Source: Pardosa pseudoannulata (Eukaryota; Arthropoda; Arachnida; Araneae; Lycosidae). From it: 64,000 bases of DNA. Positions 1 to 16,486 of this stretch are shown here, one piece after another; within the stretch, counting starts at the first letter, position 1; each line of letters opens with the position of its first letter. The notes under the pieces were generated by a model. The model had not been told where the DNA came from. It saw nothing but the letters and a program-made list of their open reading frames with translations, and did not search any database. Location: positions 111,769,699-111,833,698 of the forward strand of contig CM063502.1 of assembly GCA_032207245.1 (NCBI GenBank). Reading direction: 5' to 3'. The translations under genes and the position numbers were made by a program.

Positions 1-3000
1 ATGGCTAGTTAATTTCGCCAACAGGAAAGAGTTTAACACCAAGACGCTACTAAGAAGAGGACGAAATCGCGGATTCGATGGTTTTTTAATATAGGAGTTA
101 GTAATTTTAGTTTAAAACTAAAATATTAAATTCTTACATTACATATATATAAACGATTCTCTTTATGTCCTACTTGTCGATAAAAGATTTAGTGTACTGG
201 CCTCTAATTTATGTTTATGAATTAAAACAAACGTACATTTTTACCTTTGTGATAGAACTTCATTGTTCTAACCTCAGTTCGTCAAAGGAAGGAAGCCAGT
301 TTAAATAATATCTTTAAGACTATTCAAACACTTTTTCTGTCTCAGACCTCGACAATCAGAGGGTTAAAGCCAAATTATAACGGTTGCAAAAATGAATGCC
401 GACAATTGAATTTGAACAAAAGGACATACAAAGGACCTAATCTTACTAGTTTGGCTACCGATTATCAAGTTTTACTTTACTTTCGTGAAACCAGGACAAA
501 CGTAACTCTTATGGGATTCATGAATGAGGTATTTACTGAGATCCCTCTGTGTTACTTACATATAAAATAAAATATATTAAAAATAATTCTATGAATTATT
601 TAATAATGAAGGTATATGAACAGCACATTGATTCCAATGGATATAACGTCGATATCCTGAATGCCATATGAATGTCGTGTAGACTTTGTAGACGTGAAAT
701 GGATGTCCAAAGGAAGTGTTTGATGCTATGATACTTATACTACTCATCTACTTGATACTGATTATAGTAAAACTGTATTACTTAGAAAATGTAATTCACA
801 TTATGAAAATTTTGATTCGCAAAACAGTTTGCTTCTATACATATATTCATTCGTTTCCTACATTCCTAAATCTTTTACAACCTATTCTCTGAAATTTTGG
901 TTTCATCAATTTGTCTGTAGTTAAGTCCTTCAGCATTAATTATCTTTTCGGAAAATGAATAATCTGTAATACAAATGACCGAATGAGATAATGAGATCAA
1001 GAGATTCAAATGAATTGAAATGATACAAATACATATCTTATCTGATTAATTCCTTATAAAGATATGAGGAAAATTATATTCCAAGCCAGAATTTTATTAC
1101 CAATTCTAACCAAGATTTCGAACATTACACACGCTTGAGAGTAATCTGATGGCCAACTAAGTAAATATTAAATGTAAAATCAATATATGAATTATTTTAG
1201 TGACATTATTCTAATGCTTTCTCTGTTTAGTATAAAATTTTCTGCCATTATATATGCTTAAATTAGAAAATGGAAGGGAATTAATATTAATCATTGAAGA
1301 TATAACTACTGCAGAAACAGCCCAGCCTGTTTATCATAAAGTTAACTTTACCCAAGAAAGAAAGTCAAAATGAAAATTACATTTTAATGTTCTTCAAAAA
1401 TATTCTTTTAAAATTTTTTAATCTTAGTTACAAGTAAATATACGATAATCTAAGTATTTCTAAACATACAAACCTTTTAGAATTAATATAAGGAGAATTC
1501 TTGGAAGAACACATGTGTTAACCAAATCACACGTGCATTTAAAACTAAAGCCCTTTGCTAATATCCTAACCACTTTTTACAATATATTTTATAATGCTAT
1601 ATATCTATAAACTTAAACACTAACCCATTTTTGAAAGCAAAATTCTGTGTAACAGTTTTGTGATCTAATTTTCGTATTAGTCCATATGATTTAGTATCAG
1701 TGGATATGATTTATTAATCCATCTATATTTAGTAAAATAAATGAATGGACCGAAAACATACCAGGGATAATATAGTCTCTAATACACATTAGGGAGAAAT
1801 GTAACACTTAAATGTCAAAGAAATAATAGTTTACTTAGGTTATTATAGAGTAGGAAGAACGGACATGTAATAGATTATATTCTTTTCTATATCAAGCATT
1901 AAACTTTGAAAAAAATGTCATAAGGTAAAAAAATTACATAAAACTAATACTAATCTTATATACATGATTTTTTTAGTACTAAATTTACCACGGACCTGTC
2001 AATTTAACTGGATTTGCAATTTCAATTCAACGTAAATTTAAATTTCCGATAAATCTATTGTATAACACTTTAATACAGTCTTCTACTTTCAGGCTTCTTT
2101 TAGAGTACTGAAGGTGATGTTCATAATATTCGATTTATTAGAATGAACAATAACGTCCATACATATACACATGTATCAGTAGCGTTATTAATGAATATTT
2201 CTGAAACTCTGATGAAAAATCTGTGGTTTTATAGCAGGAGGTAATATTAAAGCAAACTTTTTGAAGTATGGTATAAGAGGAAGTAAATTTATGAGAAATC
2301 CTCACTATCAAAAATCAAAATTTTAAAAGAAAACAATAATTAATTAAAAAAATACATTTTCGTTATGTTTTGCACAATGTTTCTATATTTAAAAATATGT
2401 GTTTTGAAACTAAGAGAGAATTGTAAATAATTGCGATGTCTGAACAGGAACCTGCATTGTAATACCAGAGACCACTAAGAAATTGAGAAAAAATATTGTG
2501 CAACTTTGCAAGAGTAAAATTTCATTCAAGTCAAAAATTACTTTCTAAAAGCGCAATTAAAAATGAACCAAAATACAGCTTTCACTAATTTCTCAGTGCA
2601 TAAACGCGTCTTTTTTGTGTCCAATATGATGCTCTAGGCACAAGCAGCTATTACAGAATAACTGATTTAATAACGTTCTTTTGTAGTAGCACAAACTCAC
2701 TAGCAATAGGAGAAAAAAAGAGGTGGGAGAAAAGCTTACAAAGAACCAGAAAAAAAGAAATAATCGATTTCTTGTCTTACGACTTCTCTTCGTTTCCTTC
2801 TGTTTTTAGAGAACGGGCTTTTGGCTAATGGCTAAAGATTCTGAAGCTAATCGTGACTTTTTTTTATTTTAAGAAGGGAAGTACTCTTTAATTTTATAAA
2901 GTTTTGATGATTTATTTAGAAATAAAAGAACAGAAATAGCACTTTGGAATGTAAATAGACTCGTAAATATTTAATACTTGCATACACGATATCACTAAAG

Positions 3001-3980
3001 TCTGGAAAGAAAAAGAAAAAAGCAAATAACATTTTTTTTTTAATTATAGGAATTTTTAATGCAGTTTACGTGTTTATGACAGGGGAAATTTTAAATTTTC
3101 AACATAGTAGCTTTTTATCGCTATACTTTCAATTGCGTACCATGTTTGTCTAACATATTTTTTTTAGTCTTTTTTGGAAAGTCAAGAATGGTGATTATCA
3201 GGAATGTTGTCCCTTCCGTAACGGATGTGGCCTTTTAGGTATTTAATATCCATAGATTTTGCAGTCTAAGCCAGTATCAGTCCTATAGCTATCTGCAATC
3301 TCTTTAGACATTAGATATGTGTCTAATGTGGTCAGTCCATATCTTATCATATCCATTTCCAAGGATTTCTCGCACTTGAGAGAAGCACCGTCTTGTAGGA
3401 CATTGATAATAATTGTGATACCCAGCCTCACCACTAGAAATTTTTGCAGCATGGTGAGGTAGGTAATCACCAATTACTGCAATATCTTCGAAAAAAAGGA
3501 TCCATTCAAATGCTCCACTGTCAGACCACACTACCACATCGCACAATAACTATTAAGCTGTCACACTCATGTGTCTCCGACTTGTATCTCCCTCTGTCTC
3601 TCAAAAATTCGACATTTATGACAATTGGCTTTTACCGACACATGAAATGTCGGCTCATTAATTACTCGGGAAATGAGTTTAGAATAGACTCCGAATATCT
3701 ACACAATTCTGTCGTATTTCAACATACAGACAATACTTTCAAACGTTTACTATTATATCTTTTTCGCCATCAACCGGTCAATTGTTTTATTTAGTTTCGA
3801 GAACTATGAGGATATCTTTTTTGCAACATAGAAATAAACTATATGAAAACCTATGGCTTAATCCCGATTTCGAATGGATATAAAGTATATGCCTATTGTT
3901 GGATTGTAAGAAAGTAATGGAAGGTAGATGAAACAAATAGCTTACATTTTTTTCCGTTATGCATTCCCAGCTGCAAAGGT
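1..3980. other. AT-rich DNA, no gene recognised
   Basis: I see no conserved protein, RNA or transposon ends here. Open frames at 3243-3546 (minus, two overlapping frames of about 80 codons) and 3444-3794 (plus, 116 codons) lie over one another in a slightly less AT-rich patch. I recognise neither product. They lack a convincing domain and could be chance frames or a worn repeat. Confidence 0.5.
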
Positions 3981-4284
3981 AATATGACGCCCCTTACAAA
4001 GTGGCATATATTTATTTTATATAGCAGAAATATTTAGTAATCGGTCTTGTAAGAAGAAAAAAAGGATGCCTGTGTAAAAAGCAAAATTTCCAATTTTGTT
4101 GTACATCAATCTGTTTTTTCACCTGTACATGATATGACTCCCCTTGCGACTGAAAATTTTGATTTTATATAACAGCAATTTTTAATAACTAGTCTTGTAG
4201 TTGTAAGAAGAAAGAAAGGGGATGCCTGTGTGAAAAGCAAAATTTTCAGTTTTGTTATACATCAATTCAATTTTTCACCTGTAC
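3981..4284. repeat. Two-copy tandem repeat, unit about 150 bp
   Basis: Copy 1 runs from about 3981 to 4130 and copy 2 from about 4131 to 4284. Both pass through the same ordered landmarks: a start AATATGAC/GATATGAC followed by CCCCTT, then TTTTATATA, a purine run, GGATGCCTGTGTRAAAAGC, and an end TTTTTCACCTGTAC. The copies differ by scattered substitutions and small indels, so this is an old local duplication. No coding frame is preserved. Confidence 0.85.
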
Positions 4285-4354
4285 TTTCAATTAAGGTTTA
4301 AATTATAATTTTTGGGGGTTTTATTATTATTTATATTAAAAACGCAAAATATTT

Positions 4355-4416
4355 AGTTGACTGCAGAATTCGAACACCCAGTTAAAAAATCACTGACTCG
4401 TACTACGATGTCAACT
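4355..4416 (-). pseudogene. tRNA-like relic
   Basis: Read on the minus strand, the 62-nt segment starts AGTTGAC and ends GTCAACT, a perfect 7-bp acceptor-like stem. It also contains GTTCGAATTC, which resembles a TpsiC-loop/B-box. A five-pair stem can be drawn around a loop containing TTTTTT. That loop is nine bases instead of seven, and the T stem does not pair, so it is not a functional tRNA as read. It could be a tRNA pseudogene or the head of a SINE. Confidence 0.25.
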
Positions 4417-5975
4417 GAAACATATGACATCACAGAATATTAAAAGTCAGAATGCCTCTAGTAAGGTGTAGACAGGCCAAAATGTTATGATTGTAAGTTA
4501 AGTTCCAATTTCTGATTTTTAACAAATTTTTATCAGATATATGCATTTTAAGGAAATATAAGACCTTTACAGTAAGTTTTTGAACAGATCGATCTTAGAA
4601 GCATTTTTCACTGTAAACAGAAAACATTTCTTAAACAGCGATGAATGGAAGAGGTTTACGATAAATAACATCTAAAATGTTTTTCGCTCCCATAAATGTA
4701 CCTTAGAGCGTCGTATTTTTACTCGGGTTGTGAAATATCCAAATAGATCACTTTTCAAACGAGTGTGGATGCGATAAAATCTCGGTACTAAAAAATTCTC
4801 GAAAAATCGTTTTTTAAAGCTTTTGTTGAAGATTGATTGTAAAGAGTATACAAAAACTATTAATTTGCAAATTACCTGATTTAAGTATGGATTACTTTTA
4901 AAGTATGAATATTTTTACAACATTTTTAGACTTTATTTTTTGTCGCATAGAATATTTTATCTTATAGTGTTTTTAAATTTATATTTAAAATTTGTTTCAT
5001 AAAGTGATGCAAAGCTGTTGATAAACTAGGACACTGTGCATATGCTATTAAATATAGAAACAAATTATTTTGAAAAGATTGAGTTTTATTCTAGATTGTT
5101 AAAATTGTATTTTCGTTTTTTATAGCCTGCAGTAATGCTCACAAGTCTTTTAAATTTCCCCAAGGTTTGGTGATTCGTAATACAATGCAATATTTTATTT
5201 CTTATGAATGTTACAGCCATGTTTAGTTAAATACTCAGATTGATTTGGCTTCAGGCAAATTACATTTTTCCCTGGCAAATTGTATCTGTAAATCAAACCA
5301 CTTATTTTCCGAATTTATTTATTTATTTTTGATTTACAATTCTTTAGAGATTTTCTGGCCATCCATTAATGTTTATATAGCAAAAAATATAAATTCATCA
5401 TATGTTAGGTCAGGTTTTAATAATTTTTATAGAAAATAAGAGATTTGAAAAAAAAATTTCAATTTTACAACTCATCTTCAACCTCCACTCAAAATACAGT
5501 TTCTTTAAATTAAAGTTCTTTTAAATTAATTTTACAATTTACACTAAATCACAAATTTGTGATGAAAATCACACTCAGTTTATTTAATTTGTGATTAAGT
5601 GAATGTTTCAGTCTATTTAGTATAAATGTTATGTGTTTCCTTTGTGTTTTCTTTGTTAATTCAATTAGATTTTAAATATTCAATTTTTGTAAAATTTTTC
5701 CTCAAAATGTTGTTTTTGTTTATGTATCAATTTGTTGAGTTACGATCCCCTCGCCAGATTTCAAACGCCAGGCTGCAAGCACGCCACGCACGCAAGCTGC
5801 AAGCACGCCAATTTCGCCAAATGTGGTTGAAGCACCAACAAGATCCATGATTAGAAACAGGAGAGTGGGCTAAGAAGAGGAGTTGAAAAAGAAGCTTAAG
5901 TGGTTAAAAATAAAAATCTATGACAGTACCTATGAAGATTTTTAAACATATATTTTTTCTATGGTTTTTATACAC
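4417..5975. other. AT-rich DNA, no gene recognised
   Basis: Nothing recognisable apart from a small GC-richer patch at 5745-5880. There the 15-mer GCTGCAAGCACGCCA occurs twice, at 5772 and 5796, spaced 24 bp, inside a 74-codon plus-strand frame (5626-5850). The first half of that frame is hydrophobic and the last half is rich in Arg and Gln. I do not recognise the product and do not claim a gene. Confidence 0.45.
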
Positions 5976-6608
5976 ACTCAAGAGCCAAAACATTATGACT
6001 ACCCAAGCAATCGTGAAGAACTCGCCTGGATGACGTGGAAGGCACGTGATTAGGTGAAAGTGGCATTTAACTGCTGCGGGAGAGTCTGAAGAATCATTCT
6101 TTCATTTACTTCTGTGTGTTTTGGAAAAGGCTGTGGATCTAAGCGATTTTGATAGCGGGCAGATTGTAATGGCTCGAAGGCTCGGAACAAGTATTTCCGA
6201 AACTGCACGACTCGTGGGTTGTTCGCAATCTAAAGTTGTTAGTACTTATATGCAAAGTGGATGAATGGCGGTGAAACCAGCAGTAGACGACATGGTGTTG
6301 GACGTCCACACGCTATCAAAGAAAAAGATCGGAGACTCTCGCATGGTGAATGAAAACTGGAGCTAGACAGTGGCTCAGCTGACGACCCAATATAATGCAG
6401 GGCCAGGTAGAATAGTATCGGAACACACAGTTCAGCGGATACTGTTGGATATGGAGCTAAGCAGCAAACGTCCCACTGGTACAATTTGTCTCCTGCCATC
6501 TACCAAGGACTTATGGCATCCCTACCAAGGCGGGTTGAAGCTGTGTTGCACGCCAAAGGTGGTCCAACTCCTTATTGACAGGTGGTCATAATGTTTTGGC
6601 TCTTGAGT
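5976..6608 (+). mobile_element. Tc1-like transposon, internally deleted
   Basis: Two 28-bp terminal inverted repeats (5976-6003 and 6581-6608) match at all but one base. The outer part reads ACTCAAGAGCCAAAACATTA. TA dinucleotides flank the ends, as expected for Tc1/mariner insertion. The interior is only about 580 bp and joins an N-terminal transposase segment to the extreme C-terminus, so roughly half of a normal 1.2-kb element is missing. The copy is non-autonomous. The family call rests on the ends plus the protein fragments. Confidence 0.88.
6133..6578 (+). pseudogene. Tc1-family transposase remnant
   Basis: Remnant of the DDE transposase of the enclosing element, which would cut and paste at TA sites. 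The frame from 6133 has GTG where I would expect the start codon and reads [12 protein letters not shown], then [20 protein letters not shown]. That is the paired-like helix-turn-helix of Tc1 transposases. It stops at TGA 6262-6264. After a frameshift, homology resumes with TVAQLTTQYNAGP and SEHTVQRILLDMELSSKRPT (about 6369-6480), the second DNA-binding subdomain. The catalytic core is deleted. The C-terminus reappears in another frame as GLMASLPRRVEAVLHAKGG and ends at 6578. Loss of the start, a stop, frameshifts and the catalytic deletion make it inactive. The plus-strand frame 6370-6591 is only part of this. Confidence 0.85.
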
Positions 6609-10280
<3,672 letters not shown>

Positions 10281-10865
10281 TTAACACGTTGACAATTGCG
10301 TCTATAGTCGTCAAAGCGAAGTTTACTAAGTGGCAAGACGGCAATAGCCGTCCAAAATGAAACGGTCATTTTTAAACACTACGGCTATAGTGGCACAAAT
10401 GTGCATTTACAGGCGTACAAGCCTAGTGTCATGTTTCAGAAACAATTTTTTAAGTTGAATTTCGTTTTCCACCTGTTTTTTCTTACACTGAAAATGTGTA
10501 ATAATTATAATATTATAATAATTTTTTTTTGTCATTTATTTATTTTTGTTTGATTATGAACTAATATTTCATGTAAAACTCCCAAAAATACTTTGTTGAA
10601 CACAAAAAAATTCTTATTTGAGTCATTAAATCTGTCATTTACGTTTTTTAATTTTTGCTGTTATAGCCGCCATCGTCCCATTACTTAATGTCTAGAGTTC
10701 GCTTGTGCCATGACGATTATAGCTGCAACCTAATTAAAGGTGCTGAATTAATCAAAATTAGGTTTATTTAAGCAGAAAGTGTAAAAATAATATTCTAATA
10801 ATTACAAAAACATATAGTGTTAATTTTTGAACTTCGCTTGTTCCTACTGTCTGTCAATGTGTTAA
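10281..10865. mobile_element. TTAA-bounded miniature element, piggyBac-like (copy 1)
   Basis: The element begins TTAACACGTTGACA at 10281 and ends TGTCAATGTGTTAA at 10865. The ends are inverted repeats with one mismatch over 14 bp, and TTAA sits at both outer edges, the target duplication of piggyBac-type transposases. The 585-bp interior has no transposase frame. A short palindrome, GACGGCAATAGCCGTC, lies near the left end at 10337-10352, with related GTCTATAGTCGTC and CGGCTATAG motifs beside it. It is non-autonomous. The superfamily is inferred from the TTAA target and the end layout. Confidence 0.78.
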
Positions 10866-10953
10866 TTATGCATAAAATACATCTAACATACTATCTAACA
10901 TTTCGCAATGTTTGTGTATGACGGAGGGTGAAGATATTTTTTCTCGAATAAAT

Positions 10954-11242
10954 TTAACACTAGATTGCCCGAGATTTCCTGTATACCTATATTGTCCAAA
11001 ACAGTCAAAATGACTGCATTGTGAAAAAATAACAAATATGTAAAGAAATTTGTTTAAAATTAATTTTTAATATTATATAATAAAGGAGGGCGGAAGTACC
11101 TACAATTATTCATAAACCTATTTATATGTTATAGAAAAAGTCACCAAATTCTAAGAAATTGTGTCATTATATTTCATAACTGTTTTTCTAATTGAAATTA
11201 AAAAAACAGTCAAAATGATTGCCTTGGGCAATCTAGTGTTAA
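10954..11242. mobile_element. TTAA-bounded miniature element, piggyBac-like (copy 2)
   Basis: A 289-bp element with termini TTAACACTAGATTGCCC and GGGCAATCTAGTGTTAA, a perfect 17-bp inverted repeat that includes the TTAA target. Near each end lies a second palindrome: CAGTCAAAATGACTG at 11002-11016 on the left and CAGTCAAAATGATTG at 11207-11221 on the right. No coding capacity. It sits 88 bp from the previous TTAA element but has different inner sequences, so it belongs to another family. Confidence 0.88.
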
Positions 11243-12286
11243 AGGGTATAACTCTATTTCAATAGGCATATTTCACCAATATGGACATTTACAAAAAATA
11301 TATGTTTTATTTAAACTTCAATATAAGAACGACAAATAAAACTACACAGGAATAAGAAGTATTTACTGCTCTGCTGCATATGAAGCAGGTAGAGATATTT
11401 GTAATTTTAATTTAGAGCAGAAATGCATCAGAAACAATAAAAAAGTAGCAACCAGAAATCGCTATAATCGTATTTTATTATGATTCTCATACATATAATT
11501 TTATTTTAATAAAATAGATTTAAAAATAATTTGATATGCAGCAGGAATAAACCTATGTTTGATTAAAAAAAATTTTAAATTATATACTTTATAAACAGTT
11601 TTAAAACATACTCTTGTAGTAAAAGGCTTTTTTGTACAAGTACCATTTGTTTTGATTAAATTTTCAAACTTTCTAAAATACTTGTAACTTCAGAAAAATC
11701 GCTTTCCGTTTTTATTCCCGTTAAAAGAATTCGCATAAAACGTTTTAGTGTCTCACTTACATGGTTCACCATAGGAAAGCAGAAAAATTTCAAGAAATCA
11801 CTAAGTGATCCCAGCTGTGCAGACACGTTAAGGGAATTCCCTTAACCTCTTGTGATCTTATCAGGAAAAGATTCAACATCTAGGCAATGACTGCATCCGG
11901 TCGCTGAGCCTTAGCTGGTGACAAAAATATCTAGGACAGAAAAACAGCCCTAACTTCGAAATTTTCTTGGGACTGAAAAAGATTTATAGCATACGACGAA
12001 CAAAGAAGAATTCTGATGAATAAATCTGGAGGTGGAAAGAAAAAACAAAGCCGTGCGATTGTGCTTACATATATCACACAAATGTCCTTGTCTCTCTGGA
12101 CGTGCCTATAGTTTTTATCAACCGCTTTTATGGTTTCCAACTGTTGAATTCAATACCTGAAATTTTTTAACAGATGGAAATATTTGTGTACGCATATAAT
12201 AACCAAAAGGAATGGTGTCATATTTTTAATAAATATTTTTATTTATTTTGATATACCTTTAAATGGATACCTAGTTGCAATATAAT
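11243..12286. other. AT-rich DNA, no gene recognised
   Basis: Contains the perfect palindrome listed separately. The 69-codon minus-strand frame 11931-12140 has no recognisable domain and I leave it uncalled. Confidence 0.45.
11827..11846. repeat. Perfect 20-bp palindrome
   Basis: GTTAAGGGAATTCCCTTAAC equals its own reverse complement over all 20 bases and contains TTAA near both ends. It could be a dimeric protein-binding site or the footprint of TTAA element ends. No flanking gene suggests which. Confidence 0.7.
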
Positions 12287-13139
<853 letters not shown>

Positions 13140-13700
13140 CAATGATTAAAAAATATGTAGATTGAAACTTGAGGATTCGGTTCAAGATAGCAATGTAAAA
13201 AAAATCGAAACGTTTCATTGTTACTATTAACAAGTTTAATAATATCTTTACTTTTATCACGCATCTGCTTTAGTACTGTGTAGCTGTTCTTTATGTTTTG
13301 ATTTGGGTTAATTTGGTTTGGAGCTGAAATGTTTACATTTTGCTACACGAAGGCTAATTATATTTTGAAGACAGAAAAAACATTTCCAACAAAAAAATTT
13401 TACTTTCACGGAATATATTCAAGATAGTTCGAGAAGTAATCCTAAAATACTTCTTCAAGGTCCCCATTTTTAAGTGCTGATTTCCTAAGAACGGAAAGGA
13501 AAGTAGAGGGAATGTGTTGTTTTCATTGCAATTGTTTCGAACTAAGAAAATTCAAGTTCAGTAATTAATAGCTTTTTATTAAACACAAATCACATATTAA
13601 CGCATGAGGTTCAAATTAAAAAAAATTACTCTCACCCCAATAGAGTATGATTCCATATGGTTTGTAGGAGTACAATCATATTTAAACAACACAAGAGTTA

Positions 13701-13785
13701 ATTAGGCTGAAAAGTACTGCATTAAATCAATTCCGAATGGCTGCTCATATGCCAACAGCGGGATTCTTACCTACATACTCTAGGG
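13701..13785 (-). repeat. tRNA-SINE fragment, degraded
   Basis: The minus-strand body landmarks of the SINE seen intact at 26973-27154 are present: an ACTGCATTAAATCAATTCCG block, a GGCTGCTCATATGCC block, then GCGGGATTCTTACC where the B-box should lie. Both the tRNA head and the tail are too eroded to define the ends. Confidence 0.55.
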
Positions 13786-13853
13786 GAAAAAGCTCCCTTT
13801 TCATAATAAACCTTTTATTTAAAAGCATGACTATTTATAAGCCAATTCCTTCT

Positions 13854-13897
13854 ATTTAAATAATATAAACCTTTATATAGGTTTATATTATTTAAAT
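13854..13897. repeat. Perfect inverted repeat, 19-bp arms
   Basis: Left arm ATTTAAATAATATAAACCT (13854-13872), six-base loop, right arm 13879-13897, an exact reverse complement. The arms are almost purely A/T. It could extrude as a cruciform, or could be the product of palindrome-forming slippage. Confidence 0.85.
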
Positions 13898-15820
13898 GGA
13901 TTGTATAATTAATATTATTTAATAGGTTTATATTCTAGGTGATTTGGTGAATTAATACAAAAATTTGGATGTCAATGTCACTAAACTAAAAAATTCTTAT
14001 TCCAGTAAAATTATAATAATAAACATTACTAGAATATTTAAATTTATTAAAATGCAATCACCCATTATTATTTTTTCAGCGTATTTTATTAATAGGTCTT
14101 AATTTGGTACAAGCTTTGCAATCAATAGTTTCTAAACGCTATCCAGATAATATATTAATTTTTAAAATAAATTGAAGCCCGTTTCAAAGTACGAGTTTCC
14201 AAACAAAACATTGCAAACTAGTGTTTCATTGAAGTGCAGCTAACCACACAATGCCTTATACATAAAAGCTGCGATAAACAATCTCATATCGAAAACAAAA
14301 GTTATTTCCTTCATTAATTTTAAAAGTGGCTTTATTCCCTTCATTAAAATAAACTGTAGAAAGGCTATCTTTTAGGAAAAATGGCGGTATTTCCCTCGTT
14401 ATCAGCACTTTGGGGCTCTAAAGCATAATAGAACGATATTTCATAAGCATGAAACTATCGTCCCCTGAAAATGTACGACAGGGTAGCAAAGAATACTAGA
14501 GAAATTGGTATATTTTCACAAAGTGAAGATATATCCTAACCACATACGTTACACTAAATGAATTCAGTAGTTATTATTTATAAGAAATTGACAATACTAC
14601 ATGATTTACAAACGTTCCACAGAAGAATTAAAATTAAAATAATAAGCAAATTGTAGATTTTCAAGTAATAACGTTCATATTATTGATTAAAGAATAAAAA
14701 AAGAACACTTACTCAAAAACTGTTAAATATTTATGATGCATTTACTGCTGAAATAATGTTTGGTAAAAAAGGTTAAAACATACCATTGACATTTGCCGAG
14801 AGAAAACTTGTTCACACTTACCTGAAAAAGAAAAAAAAGGCAGGAATTAGCATTTTTTATGAATAATTCATTCGTTGCTTTAAAAAAATACTTTCACTAT
14901 ATTTTAAATTATTTAGAAAAATTTTACTCGTTAGGCGTACATTATAGATAAGTATATCCATTATCTTCGAAACGGTCACGAAGAAAATTTCAACACCATA
15001 AATTTAATGTTTTACAATATATTATTGTAAGATGCGTTTCACAAGTGGTGCTTTTAAACTTAAATTGAGATTTCTTTATAAATATTGAGTTAAGTGTATT
15101 ATAGCTATACACGTAAAATACAGAGAAAGAGGGCTGTTCAGCAGTTTATTTATTTTTTACTGAGCTTCAATTTTTTAATTTTTAAAGCTTAGAATAATTG
15201 AAATTGAAAAAAAAAAGAAACATCATTTCTCATACTATAGAATTTTTCTTGGAAACTACAGTTGCAAACACACTTGCAAACACATATTTTAAATTCCCTT
15301 TAGAGCTTATTTATTCTCTGTGAAAGAAATGGATTTTTCGTGTTAAATTAGATACTGTTTCTGAAATAACGTAGAGCAGAATTTCATTCAGCACTAAAAT
15401 ATTTGTTTGTGAAACAAAGATTTTACTATTTATATGATTAATTATCAATAATGTAAATAAATATCTTCACATGTCTCACACCAATATATACTATTATACT
15501 ATCACATTAGATTCAACAGCAACATGCTATAGAATTTCCTATAATGAATAATAAATTCATTAATACTTCCTATTTTCCTTTCAAAAACGGAAGAAAAGAA
15601 ACCATACAGGAAACCATAATGAAAACCATAAAGAAAAACCATAATGAAAAGTCGTGAAAAATCAGTCGTAATTTCCTTTTTTTTTTTTTTTTGTGTGTGT
15701 GAAAGAAGGTAGGGATTGAATATGTTAAATCCAGTACCGGACAATCATTTGTAAATTTCTTGTCACTTTGAAGAACAATGCTTTCTGTCTTAATTCTTTA
15801 ACACATTGTATGCGGGACAA

Positions 15821-15918
15821 GTACTAGTACGCTTTTTGACGATTGATACTTGAGCGCGATACAGGTACTAGTACGTTTTCTGGCGATTGATACTTGAGCG
15901 CGGGTCACGTACTAGTAC
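15821..15918. repeat. Three palindromes GTACTAGTAC at exact 44-bp spacing
   Basis: The 10-bp perfect palindrome GTACTAGTAC starts at 15821, 15865 and 15909. The first two intervals carry the same spacer, including GATTGATACTTGAGCGCG. The array lies immediately inside the left end of the TTAA element. Binding of the mobilising transposase is a plausible role by analogy with subterminal repeats of other DNA transposons. That is inference. Confidence 0.85.
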
Positions 15919-16177
15919 GGGTTAGTGTAACAACATGGTTTGTTTGTGGGTTCAAAAACAACGGTATATACAGGAAAACGAAGCGGAATGTTCTTGTCTA
16001 CTACATAGATTTTGAAAAAGTTTAGACGTATAAACAGTAGTTTTTACATCAGTTGCTGCAGAACCACAGAACGGGAAGGTTGATTAAAAAAATCAATTTA
16101 GATTTAAAATTAACATTTTATTTATCCTTGAGAAAATTATATTATACATATGTATATTTATATAATATATATATATT

Positions 16178-16179
<2 letters not shown>

Positions 16180-16263
<84 letters not shown>
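16180..16263. repeat. (TA)n microsatellite
   Basis: Long TA run embedded in the TTAA element, with TATGTATG variants on its right shoulder to about 16300. Confidence 0.95.
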
Positions 16264-16272
<9 letters not shown>

Positions 16273-16486
16273 ATGTATGTATATATATATATATTATATA
16301 TATATATTTGCTTATTTACCTATTTATATATTTGTTTATATATTTCAATATAAAGTAAGAAAAGTTGGTTAAAAAATTAAATAATTTTCGATCTATTAAG
16401 ATTTAACTTAATAACTAAATTTACGCGCAAAACGCCATCTCCCGGTACAATTCAGCTACGAAATGTACCCGCACACAATGTGTCAA

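Larger units (their letters stand above)
13140..15797. other. AT-rich DNA with one SINE relic and one hairpin
   Basis: Apart from the SINE fragment near 13.7 kb and the inverted repeat at 13854-13897, I see no supportable feature. The 80-codon minus-strand frame 15502-15744 contains a lysine run from a poly(T) tract and is not a credible gene. Confidence 0.45.
15798..16486. mobile_element. TTAA-bounded miniature element, piggyBac-like (copy 3)
   Basis: The left end TTAACACATTGTATGCGGG (15798) is matched by the right end CCCGCACACAATGTGTCAA (16486) with two mismatches. The right TTAA has mutated to TCAA. The 689-bp interior holds a palindrome array at the left side and a (TA)n microsatellite, and has no transposase. 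The frames 16053-16358 and 16150-16353 are TA-tract translations. The degraded right target suggests this insertion is older than the 289-bp element. Confidence 0.75.

Noticed and set aside
3243..3794. Overlapping frames on both strands as a small gene
   Set aside because: No domain, splice or promoter evidence, and frames on opposite strands cannot be ranked. Left as unassigned.
15661..15700. Poly(T)/GTGT tract as a terminator or retrotransposon tail
   Set aside because: No element body or gene is attached and simple-sequence runs are common in this DNA.
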